Of a stretch of DNA of 64,000 nucleotides, positions 1 through 8,736 are shown in pieces. The stretch is taken from positions 1 to 64,000 of the forward strand of contig JADJJE010000011.1 in assembly GCA_016706685.1 (NCBI GenBank), in the 5' to 3' direction. The number at the start of each line of letters is the position of its first letter. Within the stretch, counting starts at the first letter, position 1. A program made the translations under genes and the position numbers. The notes under the pieces are model-generated. The model made no database searches. It was not told where the DNA came from and saw only the letters and a list, made by a program, of their open reading frames with translations. This stretch comes from Sandaracinaceae bacterium (GTDB taxonomy: Bacteria > Myxococcota_A > Polyangia > Polyangiales > Houyiibacteriaceae).

Positions 1-220
1 TCCCGGACTGGTTCGCCCACAACCAGGCCACCACGTGCGCAACACGCAGCCGCGCGTGGCGGCGCGCCGCAACCCCGGGTGGCGTCGAGCTTTTTCGACG
101 ACCACTGGCGGCTGCCGGGCGCCACCACCGTCGGCCGGCGCGCGCCGGCTGCAGCGGTTCGGCGCCCCTGCGCCGCGGCGCAGGGCGGCGGAGATTAACG
201 GAGGCAACACGGCAGATCCC

Positions 221-955
221 ATGGTGGTGTCCCGCTCCGCGTGCCCCGAGCGCCCTGCGGTGCCGGGGCGCCCGCGCTTCCTGGTGCCGGAGACCGACCC
301 CGCGGGGCCTGCGGCGCGCGCCATGTGGCAGCGCATCCCCGAGTTCTTCAACTTCCGAGCGCACATCCCCGGCGCCGAGTGGCGCGTGAACACCGCCCAG
401 CAGTTCGCCGTGCGGCCCGAAGCGGAGTGCCTGGCGGATCTCGTGAGGCTGGGCGTCCCGGCGCGCCGGCGGCCGGACCTGGTCACCCCCGTGCCCTCCC
501 CCGTGGAGCTGCTGGGGCCCGTGGACGGCGTGTGGTTCCTCTCCTCTCACTCTGAGCGGCCCATCCTGATCGCCTGCGAGATGGCGGCGCGCCTGCCGGC
601 GCTGGTGGCCATCCTGAAGCAGCACGGAGTGGAAGGCGTGGAAGTCCTGAGCGCCTACCGCGAGGAGCCCTACAGCAGCTTCCACACCATGGGCATGGCC
701 CTCGACATCAACCGCCTCTACCGCGGCCGCGGCTGGCTCTCCGTGCAGTCGCAGTACGAAGCCACTCCTGACCAGCGCACGTGCAGCGGCCCGCAGCCGA
801 GCAGTGGCGCCGCGCGTGTGCTGCGACGCATCGCCTGCGACCTGTACCGCAGCGGCAAGTTCCAGTCGGTGCTGACGCCCAACTACAACGAGGGGCACCG
901 CGACCACTTCCACATCGACTTCCGCCCCGACGACCCCCGCGCCTTCTTGCGCTGA
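221..955 (+). CDS. Extensin-like / LAS (M15-type) peptidase-fold protein
   Basis: A 244-residue protein whose C-terminal half carries the zinc-site pattern of LAS-type (VanY/M15) peptidases and extensin-like C-terminal domains: S-x-H-x2-G-x-A-x-D (H155, D162) and a later H-x-H (H229, H231) in HRDHFHID. This suggests a cell-wall peptidase or binding fold acting in the periplasm, although no clear signal peptide is visible. The frame stays open to the left window edge (GTG at 35). I chose ATG 221 because a GGAGG lies upstream at 200-204 and the residues before it are low-complexity Arg/Pro. The spacing (about 16 nt) is long, so GTG 224 or 227 is also possible. It is followed by an abrupt fall in GC. 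The domain call is firm; the substrate is unknown. Confidence 0.7.
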   Translation: MVVSRSACPERPAVPGRPRFLVPETDPAGPAARAMWQRIPEFFNFRAHIPGAEWRVNTAQQFAVRPEAECLADLVRLGVPARRRPDLVTPVPSPVELLGPVDGVWFLSSHSERPILIACEMAARLPALVAILKQHGVEGVEVLSAYREEPYSSFHTMGMALDINRLYRGRGWLSVQSQYEATPDQRTCSGPQPSSGAARVLRRIACDLYRSGKFQSVLTPNYNEGHRDHFHIDFRPDDPRAFLR

Positions 956-1038
956 CGGGCGTACAATCTCGGCGCGTTCGAATCGCCTCGCCAACTCCAG
1001 AACACATCACCTTTGGTGGACTGGTCGCTGATCTGGCG

Positions 1039-1860
1039 TCAAATCTCACTTAGCCGTTGCTCCACTTCCATCATCGACGGCCTGTTTGCGTCGTGAACGT
1101 TGGTCATTTCTCTCATGAGCTGATTGAACGCCAACTCGGACGCAGTTGTTGCACCTACGATCACATCAAAGGTGATACCCGAACCCGGCAACGACATCGG
1201 CACAGGCGCGCCAAAGACAAGCTCACCGAGCACCATTCCGAGAGAATAGACATCTCCCGGCGTGCCACCATCGCCAGTACTCCACTGCTTTATCGAACAG
1301 TAGTGCTGAGTACCGATTGCTCCAGTTGTGTTGAATTGCAGAACAGTAGACTGCTTGTGTATGAACTGACCAACACCCCAATCCGCAATAAATCCCATTC
1401 CATCGTGAATTAGAACATTCTCCGGCTTGAGGTCGCGGTGTGCAACATTTGCTTGATGGGCAGGGACAAAGTGCGGAGTGCATAAAAAACCGGCTTTCGT
1501 CCCCAAAACCCCGCCACCAATCCGGAAAATCGTGGCAGCGAGTTTTAACAATAGCCATCTCGGAGACTCGCTGAAACAGTGGCATCGTAGACGTCCCGGG
1601 GGACGATGGACCGGGGAAGACCAGCCTGGCGTCAGAATAACTATATGCGGGTGATTAAGCTTCTTCATGATGTCGATCTCACGCGCAAATCTGCCTAGTG
1701 CGCCGACATCTCCCGCCCACTTACTATTCAGCCTCTTGTGAGCCAAACGGGTTCCAATGAGCGGACCACCGGCGAAGGATCTGGTTACTTCAACCTCATC
1801 AACCACGCCTAGACCACCGGCACCGATTTGACGTATGCGAGAGATATCGAATGTGTTCAC
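1039..1860 (-). pseudogene. Hanks-type Ser/Thr kinase with scrambled central segment
   Basis: The ends read as a protein kinase: a glycine loop IGAGGLGVV, a beta-3 lysine in AHKRLN, an alpha-C region ending LNHPHIV, a catalytic loop HRDLKPENVL, a DWG in place of DFG, and an APE-like region through DVYSLG. Between LNHPHIV and the HRD loop (about residues 76-141) the frame has no kinase character, whereas another minus frame over roughly 1440-1585 gives kinase-like MPLFQ and AIVKTR segments. That pattern suggests two compensating frameshifts (mutation or sequence error). The start is GTG at 1860 with a GGGG upstream. Base composition is much lower in GC than in neighbouring genes, as in the DUF2806-like gene beside it, which argues for lateral acquisition. 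Being a kinase relative is secure; whether it is active is doubtful. Confidence 0.6.
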
Positions 1861-2285
1861 AGTGTTCCCCTTTCGTGCGCCGGGAATGGTAGTCAGAGAC
1901 TATTCCCGTGGGAAGGCTACATTTTCGGCCACAGCGCTCAGGGGTCGAGCGCTCACGAGCTTTGCGGTTCGATGCATTGCTCTAAGGTGGGACGACTCGC
2001 CCAAGACTTCATTTCGTACTGCCTCTGACAACTCTCCTTCCGTGTTTGTGAGCGAGAGGCAGCGAGAGCTGTTCGAGCGATGCGCCGCGTTGGGTCCGGA
2101 CGAATTCAATCGATATGGCGTGTCCAAGTTCAAAGCACCCCGTTCGAACAGCTGAGGCCAATAACCTCCCTCCGGACTGGCCTCTACCGCCCACGCGTCG
2201 CCATCACTCCTGACCGACGCGCTTCTACGTCAGCCTCGCGTGCTGCTAGTGATTTTCGCCGAATGCGATCTGTGCTCCAGATCCG
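1861..2285. other. 425-bp low-GC stretch without a supported gene
   Basis: Several overlapping short reading frames exist on both strands, but none has a credible ribosome binding site, recognisable motif or codon bias. It lies between two minus-strand genes of the low-GC island and may hold the kinase promoter. I see no RNA gene or repeat in it. Confidence 0.4.
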
Positions 2286-3266
2286 TCACGGCTTCCAGGG
2301 TACCCATGCCAACTCGCCAATTGGCCCGGTCCAGTTGCGATGTGGTAGGTCCGCGACGTGGGCCTCCAGGTCCGTCACCCTGCCTCCCAAGACTGCATTT
2401 TCTTCCACAAGCCAGCGCACCATCAGGTCGAGTGCGACTGAATTGGGGCTGGGTCGGACTGCTTTCGCGATCTGTCTGCCGGCTGCCGTGAATCCGTAGG
2501 TTGAGTATTCCAGCTTGAACTCTTCGCCAGACTTCCGCCGTAGATACACAACCTTCTCGTGCCAAAACAGCCGAATCACACGAGCCGTCGCAGTTGAAAA
2601 TGTGGAGTAAGTCATGGCCCCCACGGTGAGCAAGCCGGCTGCCTCCAACTCGCTCATCATTTCAAGGTTGATGCCGAGGTGTTCATGGAGGCGTCCCTTC
2701 GTCCCGCAGGCAGCGACTTTCCCTTCAAAACCGCAGAGTGTGACGTTCGCAAACGCCTCTGCAGTCTCGCGGTCGAGATAGCGCATCACACCCAAGACGC
2801 GAAGCGGTACTTCACCCGGTGTCTGAGCCTCATCAGCAAGCACGCGAGCGTAGAGGTCTTGGATCACCTCATCGCTAACAAGGCCTGCATCCTCCCGAAA
2901 CTTGTCGAACCAGTCTTCCGACGTCGAGCTTGGGGCGTCGAACGCCTCGTCGGAAGGGTTGCCAGGGCTCCCAGCGGGCAACAGCCCAGCTGGCTGACTC
3001 GCGGCAACATAGTTGCGACTCAAGTTGACGATGCGCGTCAAATTCGCTTGCTTCTTCGCTGACGAACCAATGGAAGCAGCAACGAATTCTTGCTCGACGT
3101 CTGAAAGCGACTCCCCACGCCGAACCTTCGCCGCGATACCTTCGTATGCCGCGAGCTCGACCTTCCGCGGACCGACAAGAGACAACGGAGCCAGGCGATC
3201 GAACATGGCGACTATTGCGCCCCCCACCCCTGTCAATTCTGGGCCTCCTTCTCCGGTGTCCGCCAT
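2286..3266 (-). CDS. DUF2806-like protein
   Basis: A 326-residue protein whose middle (about residues 120-185) follows the DUF2806 pattern: WFDKFREDAGLVSDEVIQ, then a Leu-rich LYARVLADE, then PG and a short helix ending RYLD, with an Ala/Phe-rich helix after it. DUF2806 has no established function; its members are often found in accessory and defence-like regions. The N-terminus resembles a small alpha-helical unit and the C-terminus is a mixed region with a leucine-rich helix. ATG 3266 is preferred over the upstream in-frame start at 3302 because AAAGGAG (3275-3281) sits 8 nt before it. It lies with the damaged kinase in a low-GC island next to an IS91-family remnant, which supports acquisition by transfer. 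Confidence 0.6.
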   Translation of the reverse strand: MADTGEGGPELTGVGGAIVAMFDRLAPLSLVGPRKVELAAYEGIAAKVRRGESLSDVEQEFVAASIGSSAKKQANLTRIVNLSRNYVAASQPAGLLPAGSPGNPSDEAFDAPSSTSEDWFDKFREDAGLVSDEVIQDLYARVLADEAQTPGEVPLRVLGVMRYLDRETAEAFANVTLCGFEGKVAACGTKGRLHEHLGINLEMMSELEAAGLLTVGAMTYSTFSTATARVIRLFWHEKVVYLRRKSGEEFKLEYSTYGFTAAGRQIAKAVRPSPNSVALDLMVRWLVEENAVLGGRVTDLEAHVADLPHRNWTGPIGELAWVPWKP

Positions 3267-3516
3267 CTGATCCACTCCTTTCACGTACGACTGAGCGAGC
3301 ATACAGCTACTACTCCGCTCGTTCGCTATGGAAACAGCCCATAGTCCTCATGAATCGTCTCAAGCATCTGTTCGGAGTGTTTACATAAACCGACTTCTGC
3401 GCAATACGCTGTCGGTCAGCGCGCATGACGCCCCTGCCGGCCTTGTCAGAGTGGCACGACCGGGGCTTTGGGTGCCAGCGCTATAGGCGAATTTGCCCTT
3501 CGAAGCGGCGAGGACG

Positions 3517-3535
3517 GACCGGTGCACTGCCGGTC
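3517..3535. repeat. Stem-loop at transposase-distal IS end
   Basis: GACCGG (3517-3522) and CCGGTC (3530-3535) form a perfect 6-bp stem with a 7-nt loop, 23 nt beyond the transposase stop. It shares the core CCGGTGCACTG with the hairpin at the other end. It may be the IS91 oriIS/terIS-type hairpin. Confidence 0.45.
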
Positions 3536-3557
3536 TCGCGGCGCGTCGCTCTGTAGA

Positions 3558-4847
3558 TCACCAGGGGTCGCTGGGGTCGAGCTGGGAGAAGTCGTCCTGC
3601 GGAGCGTCGGCGAGGGCGTGCTCGTCGGGCTCGTAGACGAGGTCGGACTCGAGCGGGGAGGAGCGGGCGCGGGGCTCGGGGGTGTCGAGGTCTTGGTGGC
3701 GCAGGATGCGCTGGATGCTCGAGTGGTCGAGGATGGTGGCCACGTGGCGCATCCGGCCGCCGCAGTGGGGGCAGGCCAGGACGTCCAGGCCGAAGCTGTG
3801 GCGCATGAGCTCGGCCCACGCGGTGTTGCGCGGATTGCTGGGATTGGGTGGCCGGGCGCGCTTGCGCGGGACCACGCCGGGGCGCTGGTAGGCCACGGCC
3901 AGCGGGCGGAAGCGGGCGTTGGCGGCGAAGAGGCCGCCGTACAGCAAGGTGTTGACGCGCGGCGGGGGGACGAGGGCGACGAGGCGGTCGATGAAGCGGT
4001 CTGGCGTCAGCCGTATTTGCGTGGTTCCGTCGCTCCATGGGGTCTTCAGTGTCAGTTCCACGCCGGTGGCATGGAGTGTGAGTCGCGTTTCTTTGAGAGG
4101 CGGGCGCAGGATGTAGCGGACCAGTTGCTCGAGGCTCGCGCGGGCTCCGGCGGCTACGGTGACGTGGGCGTCGAGGTCAAAGCCGTCTTCGTGCGCCTTG
4201 AGTCGGGCGAACGTGCTGAGTGCGCGGGGCTTTCCGTTGCGCAGGCGCTGGGCGCCCTTGTGGAAGACGCCCTCGGCGTAGAGCTCGCCCAAGCTGAGCA
4301 TGAGCTGCTGGGCGTCCCAGTCTTCGTCCTCGTCGGGCCCGAGGCCGAGCTTCTCCAGCAGCAGGACCACACGGCGCTTGATGTCGGCCACCAGGGTGGC
4401 GAGCTCCGCCACGGCGGGTGGGGCAGCGTGCAGGAACACGAGCTGGCCGTCGCTGCGCTCGTAGAAGCTGCCGTCCGTGTAGAGCGCGTGGAAGTGCACG
4501 TTGAGATTCAACGCACCGCCAAAGCGCTGGATGGCCATGACGCTGCCGGGGCGCGCACTGCTGTGCTGGCCAGGTGGCCCGAGGCTGCCGGCGCGGGCAC
4601 GGTAGAGCGCGTCGATGGCCGCTCGGGCGATGCCCCAGACGCCGAGGGTGAGCTCGTGGTTGTGGGCCATGCGCCAGCGCAGCGCGTGCGGCAAGGACAG
4701 CACCCACTGACGAAACGGGACGGGCGGCAAGACGTTCTCGACGAGGTGCTTGGCCTGGTCCGCCATCTTTCGGCCCACGCAGCGGGGGCAGAAGGCGCGC
4801 TGTTTGCAGCTGAGGGCCACGAGGCGGCTCTGGGCGCAATCCACCAT
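3558..4847 (-). pseudogene. IS91-family transposase, N-terminally truncated
   Basis: From ATG 4847 the frame gives 429 residues. It begins inside the N-terminal zinc-binding region (CAQSR, then SCKQRAFCPRC and GRKMAD) and continues with PVPFRQWVLSLP and the HUH-type core NVHFHALYTDG. A later RYILRPPL block precedes the C-terminal zinc ribbon CPHCGGRM. Full-length IS91-type transposases carry an additional N-terminal segment containing the first zinc-ligand cysteines, which is absent here because the homology stops at the presumed element edge near 4850. The frame is otherwise intact. It is probably immobile on its own. Confidence 0.75.
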
Positions 4848-4873
4848 GTTACACGCGCGGCGGGTGGCGGTTC

Positions 4874-4893
4874 GCCGCCGGTGCACTGGCGGC
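4874..4893. repeat. Stem-loop at transposase N-terminal IS end
   Basis: GCCGCC (4874-4879) pairs with GGCGGC (4888-4893) around an 8-nt loop. It lies where transposase homology ends and shares the CCGGTGCACTG core with 3519-3529 in the same orientation. Confidence 0.45.
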
Positions 4894-5006
4894 CGCCAGG
4901 TGCCGTACCGCAAAGCACGCCGGGTGCCGCGCCTCCGGGACAGCGTGCACCCGCGGAGCATTTTCGGGGCTCCCGTTGGCCGCCTTCGTTGTATCCTCGC
5001 CGCACC

Positions 5007-5513
5007 ATGTCCGACACGTCCCGGCCGCCTCCTCCCAAGATCCGCGCAGAGATGCTGCGCGACGTTGGCCTCTTCGGAGGCCTGGACGATGAGACCCTGC
5101 GCGTGCTCGCCGAGCAGCTGCCCGTCATGACGGTGGAGCCCGGGGCCGCCGTGGTGGACGAGGGTGACGACCGGCAGGAGATGTTCCTGGTCATCGCGGG
5201 CGAGCTCGAGGTGGTGAAGCGCGGCCGCGGCGGTGAGTTCCGGGTGGCCCTCTTCGGCCCCGGAGATTGCTTCGGGGAGATGAGCCTGATCGACGTGCAG
5301 CCCCGCTCGGCCACGGTGCGCGCTGTCGCCCACACCCTGATGCTGCGCATGACCCCGCAGTCCCTCGAAGAGCTGCTGTACCGGCGCGATCCGAAGGCCT
5401 ACAGCATCTTCATCATGAACATCGCCCGCGAGCTGAGCCGGCGCCTGCGCGTGGCTGACGGAATCCTCGCGCAATTCGTGAGCGCGGCCACGGGCCAGCA
5501 CCTGCACGACTGA
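5007..5513 (+). CDS. Cyclic-nucleotide-binding domain protein (no HTH)
   Basis: 168 residues forming a single cNMP-binding (CRP-type) beta-roll domain: an entry helix with LFGGLDDETL, beta strands through MFLVIAGELEV, and the phosphate-binding cassette FGEMSLIDVQPRSATV in its usual place, followed by a C-helix ending MNIARELSRRLR. There is no DNA-binding helix-turn-helix, so it is unlikely to be a transcription factor and probably acts as a stand-alone nucleotide sensor or regulatory subunit; myxobacteria have many such proteins. ATG 5007 is the first start after the IS remnant and matches the family's start. The 114-nt gap behind the IS remnant must hold its promoter. Ligand (cAMP or cGMP) cannot be told from the sequence. 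Confidence 0.8.
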   Translation: MSDTSRPPPPKIRAEMLRDVGLFGGLDDETLRVLAEQLPVMTVEPGAAVVDEGDDRQEMFLVIAGELEVVKRGRGGEFRVALFGPGDCFGEMSLIDVQPRSATVRAVAHTLMLRMTPQSLEELLYRRDPKAYSIFIMNIARELSRRLRVADGILAQFVSAATGQHLHD

Positions 5514-5581
5514 CCTCCGCCGGGGCAGCCCCCTGCGTTGTCTTGTCTTGTGCCCGCATACCCCGTACCCTGTTGGTCATC

Positions 5582-6013
5582 GTGCTTCGCCTGTCGCCTC
5601 GTCCCCTGAACGCTGCGTTGGTCCTCCGGACCAGCTCCCGGCGCGCCCTCTCGGCGCTGGCCGGCTTGGCGCTCATGGCCTGTGGCGACGCCTCGGAGCC
5701 CGCAGACAGCACGTCGGACATGGACGTCAACCCGCTGCCCCTCGTGGCGCAGTCGGACTGGCAGCCGGCGCAGGACACCTGCGAGGGCATGATGAGCGGC
5801 GCGGTGGAATACGGCGTCGCCGAGGGCGAGCCCGACCTGCTGGTGGCCATCGGCCCCCGTGGCGTGGTCTGCGTGGACACCTTCCTGGTGTTCGAGAACG
5901 AGCTGGGTCCGGACTCGCTCGCCATGGAGCGCATCTGGCTGCGCTACATGGCCACCCTGCAGGAGCTCGGCCCCGAGCTCGCGGGTGATCAGCGCGACGC
6001 TTCCATTCGTTGA
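5582..6013 (+). CDS. Putative lipoprotein, unknown function
   Basis: About 143 residues from GTG 5582 (TTG 5543 and TTG 5573 are alternatives in the same frame). A basic N-terminus and hydrophobic stretch end in LALMAC, a lipobox with Cys at about residue 35, followed by an Asp/Ser-rich linker typical of outer-membrane lipoproteins. The mature part (about 105 residues) has two further cysteines (in DTCEGM and VVCVDT) that could form a disulfide. I recognise no domain. The stop overlaps the TTG start of the downstream methyltransferase by 4 nt, so they are probably co-transcribed, though a functional link is not obvious. Confidence 0.55.
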   Translation: MLRLSPRPLNAALVLRTSSRRALSALAGLALMACGDASEPADSTSDMDVNPLPLVAQSDWQPAQDTCEGMMSGAVEYGVAEGEPDLLVAIGPRGVVCVDTFLVFENELGPDSLAMERIWLRYMATLQELGPELAGDQRDASIR

Positions 6014-6846
6014 ACACCGTGAACGTCGAGGTGCTCGACGGGCCGGTGGGCACGGAGCTGTTGGCGCGAGGGGTGCCCACGCCGCTGCCGCTGTGGAGCG
6101 CGGCAGCCATCGAGAGCGCGCCCGGGGTGCTGGGGGAGATTCACGCAGCCTACGCGCAGGCTGGCGCGACGGTGCACACGGCCAACACCTTCCGAACGCA
6201 GCCGGGACTGATGGGGCCCGCCTTTGAGAGCGCCGCGCAGAGAGCGGTCGCGATCGCGCGGGTGAACATGCAGGCAGGCGCTCGCGTCGCTGGGAGCGTG
6301 GCTCCGGTCGAGGATTGCTACATGCCCGAGCGCAGCCCGGGGCTGGGGGCTCGCAGCGCGCACCGGGCGCTGGCGCGGGTGCTAGCGGACGCGGGCTGCG
6401 ACCTCTTGCTGTGTGAGACCTTCCCCGTGGCGCTCGAGGCCTGGGTCGCCGTCGAGGCCTGTGTGGCCACAGGCGTTCCCACGTGGGTAGGGTTCACAGC
6501 CGGCCCCAATGGATCGCTCATGACACCCGAGATCATGCGCGATGCCGCCCGAGGCGCCCTCGAGCGTGGTGCCGAGTGCGTGCTGGTGAACTGCACTCCT
6601 GCGGTCGCCACCCTCCCCTACGTGCAGGCACTGGCCACGCTGGGCGCGCGCGTGGGGGCGTATGCGAACGCCGGCCGCGTGGACGACGCCATGGGCTGGC
6701 AGGCCGATGATGTGCCCGCCGCCGAGCGCTACGCAGACCTGGCCGCCGAGTGGGTGGCCGCCGGGGCGAGCGTGGTGGGCAGCTGCTGTGGCACGGGTCC
6801 TGCGCATACGGCCGCGCTGGCCCGTCGGTTATCTCGACCAGAGTGA
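6010..6846 (+). CDS. Homocysteine S-methyltransferase family protein
   Basis: 278 residues of the betaine/S-methylmethionine-homocysteine methyltransferase fold (pfam02574). An N-terminal LDGPVGTELLARG, the TANTFRTQPG block, and the zinc-binding cysteines in LVNCTP and the C-terminal GSCCGTGP pair match the family, so it should transfer a methyl group to homocysteine or a related thiol in the cytosol. The size fits stand-alone members; there is no B12-binding domain as in MetH. The start is TTG 6010 (GTG 6019 is an alternative), overlapping the lipoprotein stop by 4 nt. Methyl donor unknown. Confidence 0.85.
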   Translation: MNTVNVEVLDGPVGTELLARGVPTPLPLWSAAAIESAPGVLGEIHAAYAQAGATVHTANTFRTQPGLMGPAFESAAQRAVAIARVNMQAGARVAGSVAPVEDCYMPERSPGLGARSAHRALARVLADAGCDLLLCETFPVALEAWVAVEACVATGVPTWVGFTAGPNGSLMTPEIMRDAARGALERGAECVLVNCTPAVATLPYVQALATLGARVGAYANAGRVDDAMGWQADDVPAAERYADLAAEWVAAGASVVGSCCGTGPAHTAALARRLSRPE

Positions 6847-6849
6847 GCT

Positions 6850-7225
6850 GACGCACACGCGTTCGCGGTGTGTTGATCGTCATCGTTGACGTCGTCGTTG
6901 ACGTGGTCGTTGCCGTGCTCGTGCTCGTGCTCGTGTCCCTACCACCCCCACCGGCGACCGAGACCCCGTCCACACCGTCCGCCCCCGCCGCTCGACCACC
7001 TGGCAATGCTTCTCGTCAGTCCCGACGCCGAGAAGGCCAACGACGCCGAGCACTGCCGCGCCCTCCATCGCGGAGCCAGCCGCGGGCGGCGGGATCTGCT
7101 TTCGGTCGACGTCGATGTTGGCGAGTACGAGCACGAGCACGAGCACGTCAACGAGCACGAGTACGTCTACGTCTACGTCTACGACCAGGACAACGACGAC
7201 GAGCAGCCCTCCTCCCGCGGACGCC
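6850..7225. repeat. Hexanucleotide-repeat region with a long inverted repeat
   Basis: The left part is rich in GTCGTT/GTGCTC repeats and the right part in GAGCAC/TCTACG repeats. The two halves are reverse complements: 6914-6933 is the exact 20-bp complement of 7128-7147, with further imperfect pairing outward (GTTG/CAAC) and about 194 nt between arms. Overlapping frames translate as long runs of simple dipeptides (Val-Leu, Ser-Thr, Ala-Arg), which is a sign of repeat DNA rather than genes. It lies between convergent genes, the homocysteine methyltransferase and the GMC oxidoreductase. No convincing CDS lies inside. Confidence 0.65.
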
Positions 7226-8736
7226 CTAACTCGCGTGCCGCGACTGCCCCGCGCGCTCCTGGTTGGCCAGCTTGTCCGCCGCGCGGTGCACCACCCCCAT
7301 GATGCTGTGCTGCGGGTTCACGCCCAGGTTGGTGGGGAACACGCTGCCGTCCATCACGAACAGCCCGCGCAGCGCGTGCGCTTCCAGGCTGGGGTTCACC
7401 ACGCTGGTGCGCGCGTTGGCCCCGGCCACTGCGGTGCCGAACAGGTGCGAGGCCACCATGTGCAGGTCACCCCGCACGATGCCGGGCTGACGGAGCAGGC
7501 TGACCTCGGCGGCGCTGCGCAGCACCTCGGGCACGCCGTGGATGCCGGGGTAGACCTCTTGGGCGCCCACCTCGAACAGCAGCTCGGCCACCAGCGCGAG
7601 GCCGTCCATGAGCACGCGCACGTCGCGCGGGGTGGGCTGGTAGGTGACCGCCGGGCGGCCGTCGAAGCCGACGCGCACGCGGCCCTTGGCCTCGAAGCGG
7701 CACTGTGCCACCCAGTGGGCGTAGTGGTCGAGGTGCGCCATGCGCTCGAGCCAGGCGGAGCCCACGCCGGGCAGGCGCGCGCTCAGCATCTCGGGCGGCA
7801 TGGTCAGCGACTCGATCTTGAAGCCGCGCTCCCGCATGGGGATCTCGTAGGCCTGCGTGGCCGCCGTGCTGCGACTCACCGGGTCTGCGAAGCGCCCCAC
7901 CATGGCCGAGCCGGATGCGCCTGGAAGCGCTCGCCCACCATGCCGCGCAGGCCCGACTTCAGCAGGATGACGGGCGTGTGCAGCACGCCGGCCGCGATGA
8001 TGACCCCGCGGCGCGCGCGCACGCGGAAGCGCCCCATGGGCTTCTTGGTCTCGCCCAGCACGTCGCCCACCACGCCGGTGGCGCGGCCCCAGCTGCGCTC
8101 CACCTGCGACACGCGGCAGTGCGTGTGCAGACGGGCACCATCGCGCATGGCCATGGGCACGTAGCTCACGTCCATGCTGCGGCGCGCCTCGGTCTTGCAG
8201 CCCTGCAGGCACTCGCCGCTGCCCTGGCAGCGCTTGGAATTGCGCACCATGGCGCGGCCCGGCAGGCCCAGGCGCTCGGCCGCGGTGCGCATGAGCCCAC
8301 CGTTGCGGCCCAGCAGCTCGTCGGAGGTCTCCGCCACCTCGAGGTCACGCTCGATGGCGTCGAACGCGGCGCTGAGACCGCGCTCGTCCACCAGCTCGCC
8401 GAGGCCGTGCTGCCGCGTCCAGTCGGCGCGCACGTCTTCGGGCAAGCGCCAGATGATGCCGCTGTTGATGGCCGTGCTGCCGCCCACCGCCACGCCCTGC
8501 AGCAGCGGCATGGGCGCCGCGTCGCGCGTGGCCTGCGAGCCGGCGTCGCGCATGGCGTCAGCCATGGCGCCCACCATGTCGCGCGGGCGGTCCGGCGTGT
8601 TCAGCCAGCCGCCCTCTTCCAGCATGACCACCGAGTGGCCCGCCGCGCTCAGCACGCGGGCTGCCGTGGCGCCGCCTGCGCCGGTGCCCACCACCACGAA
8701 GTCCGCCACGTCTTCCATCAGATACTTGGCCATCAC
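7226..8736 (-). pseudogene. GMC-family FAD oxidoreductase with one-base frameshift
   Basis: The first part from 8736 has an FAD-binding N-terminus (VVVGTGAGGATAARVL, then EEGG) and GMC signatures such as GGSTAINSG and SKRCQGSGEC. After GERFQAHP (near 7912) the family frame continues in another phase with SAMVGRFADP and runs to the GMC C-terminus with NPQHSIMGVVHRAAD and stop at 7226. A single G appears missing where CATCCGG(G)CTC would be expected; with it, the protein would be about 503 residues and continuous. Either the gene is recently broken or the base is a sequence error. GMC enzymes oxidise alcohols/sugars with FAD; this substrate is unknown. It overlaps the small upstream gene by 4 nt (ATGA) and sits under the GntR regulator. 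Confidence 0.8.

Larger units (their letters stand above)
3517..4893 (-). mobile_element. IS91-family insertion sequence remnant
   Basis: The segment contains a minus-strand IS91-type transposase that lacks its N-terminal part and is bracketed by two stem-loops (3517-3535 and 4874-4893) sharing the 11-nt core CCGGTGCACTG. IS91 elements move by rolling circle, have no inverted terminal repeats, and carry hairpins at their ends, so these stem-loops are reasonable boundary candidates. No second copy is in the window and I could not define a target site. The exact limits are inference. Confidence 0.55.

Noticed and set aside
3468..5513. A 681-codon plus-strand frame ending in the cyclic-nucleotide domain.
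   Set aside because: Its first 510 codons are antisense to the transposase; the real protein starts at ATG 5007.
6870..7302. Several short frames in the repeat region, with simple dipeptide runs.
   Set aside because: Translations are repeat products in all frames, without start signals.
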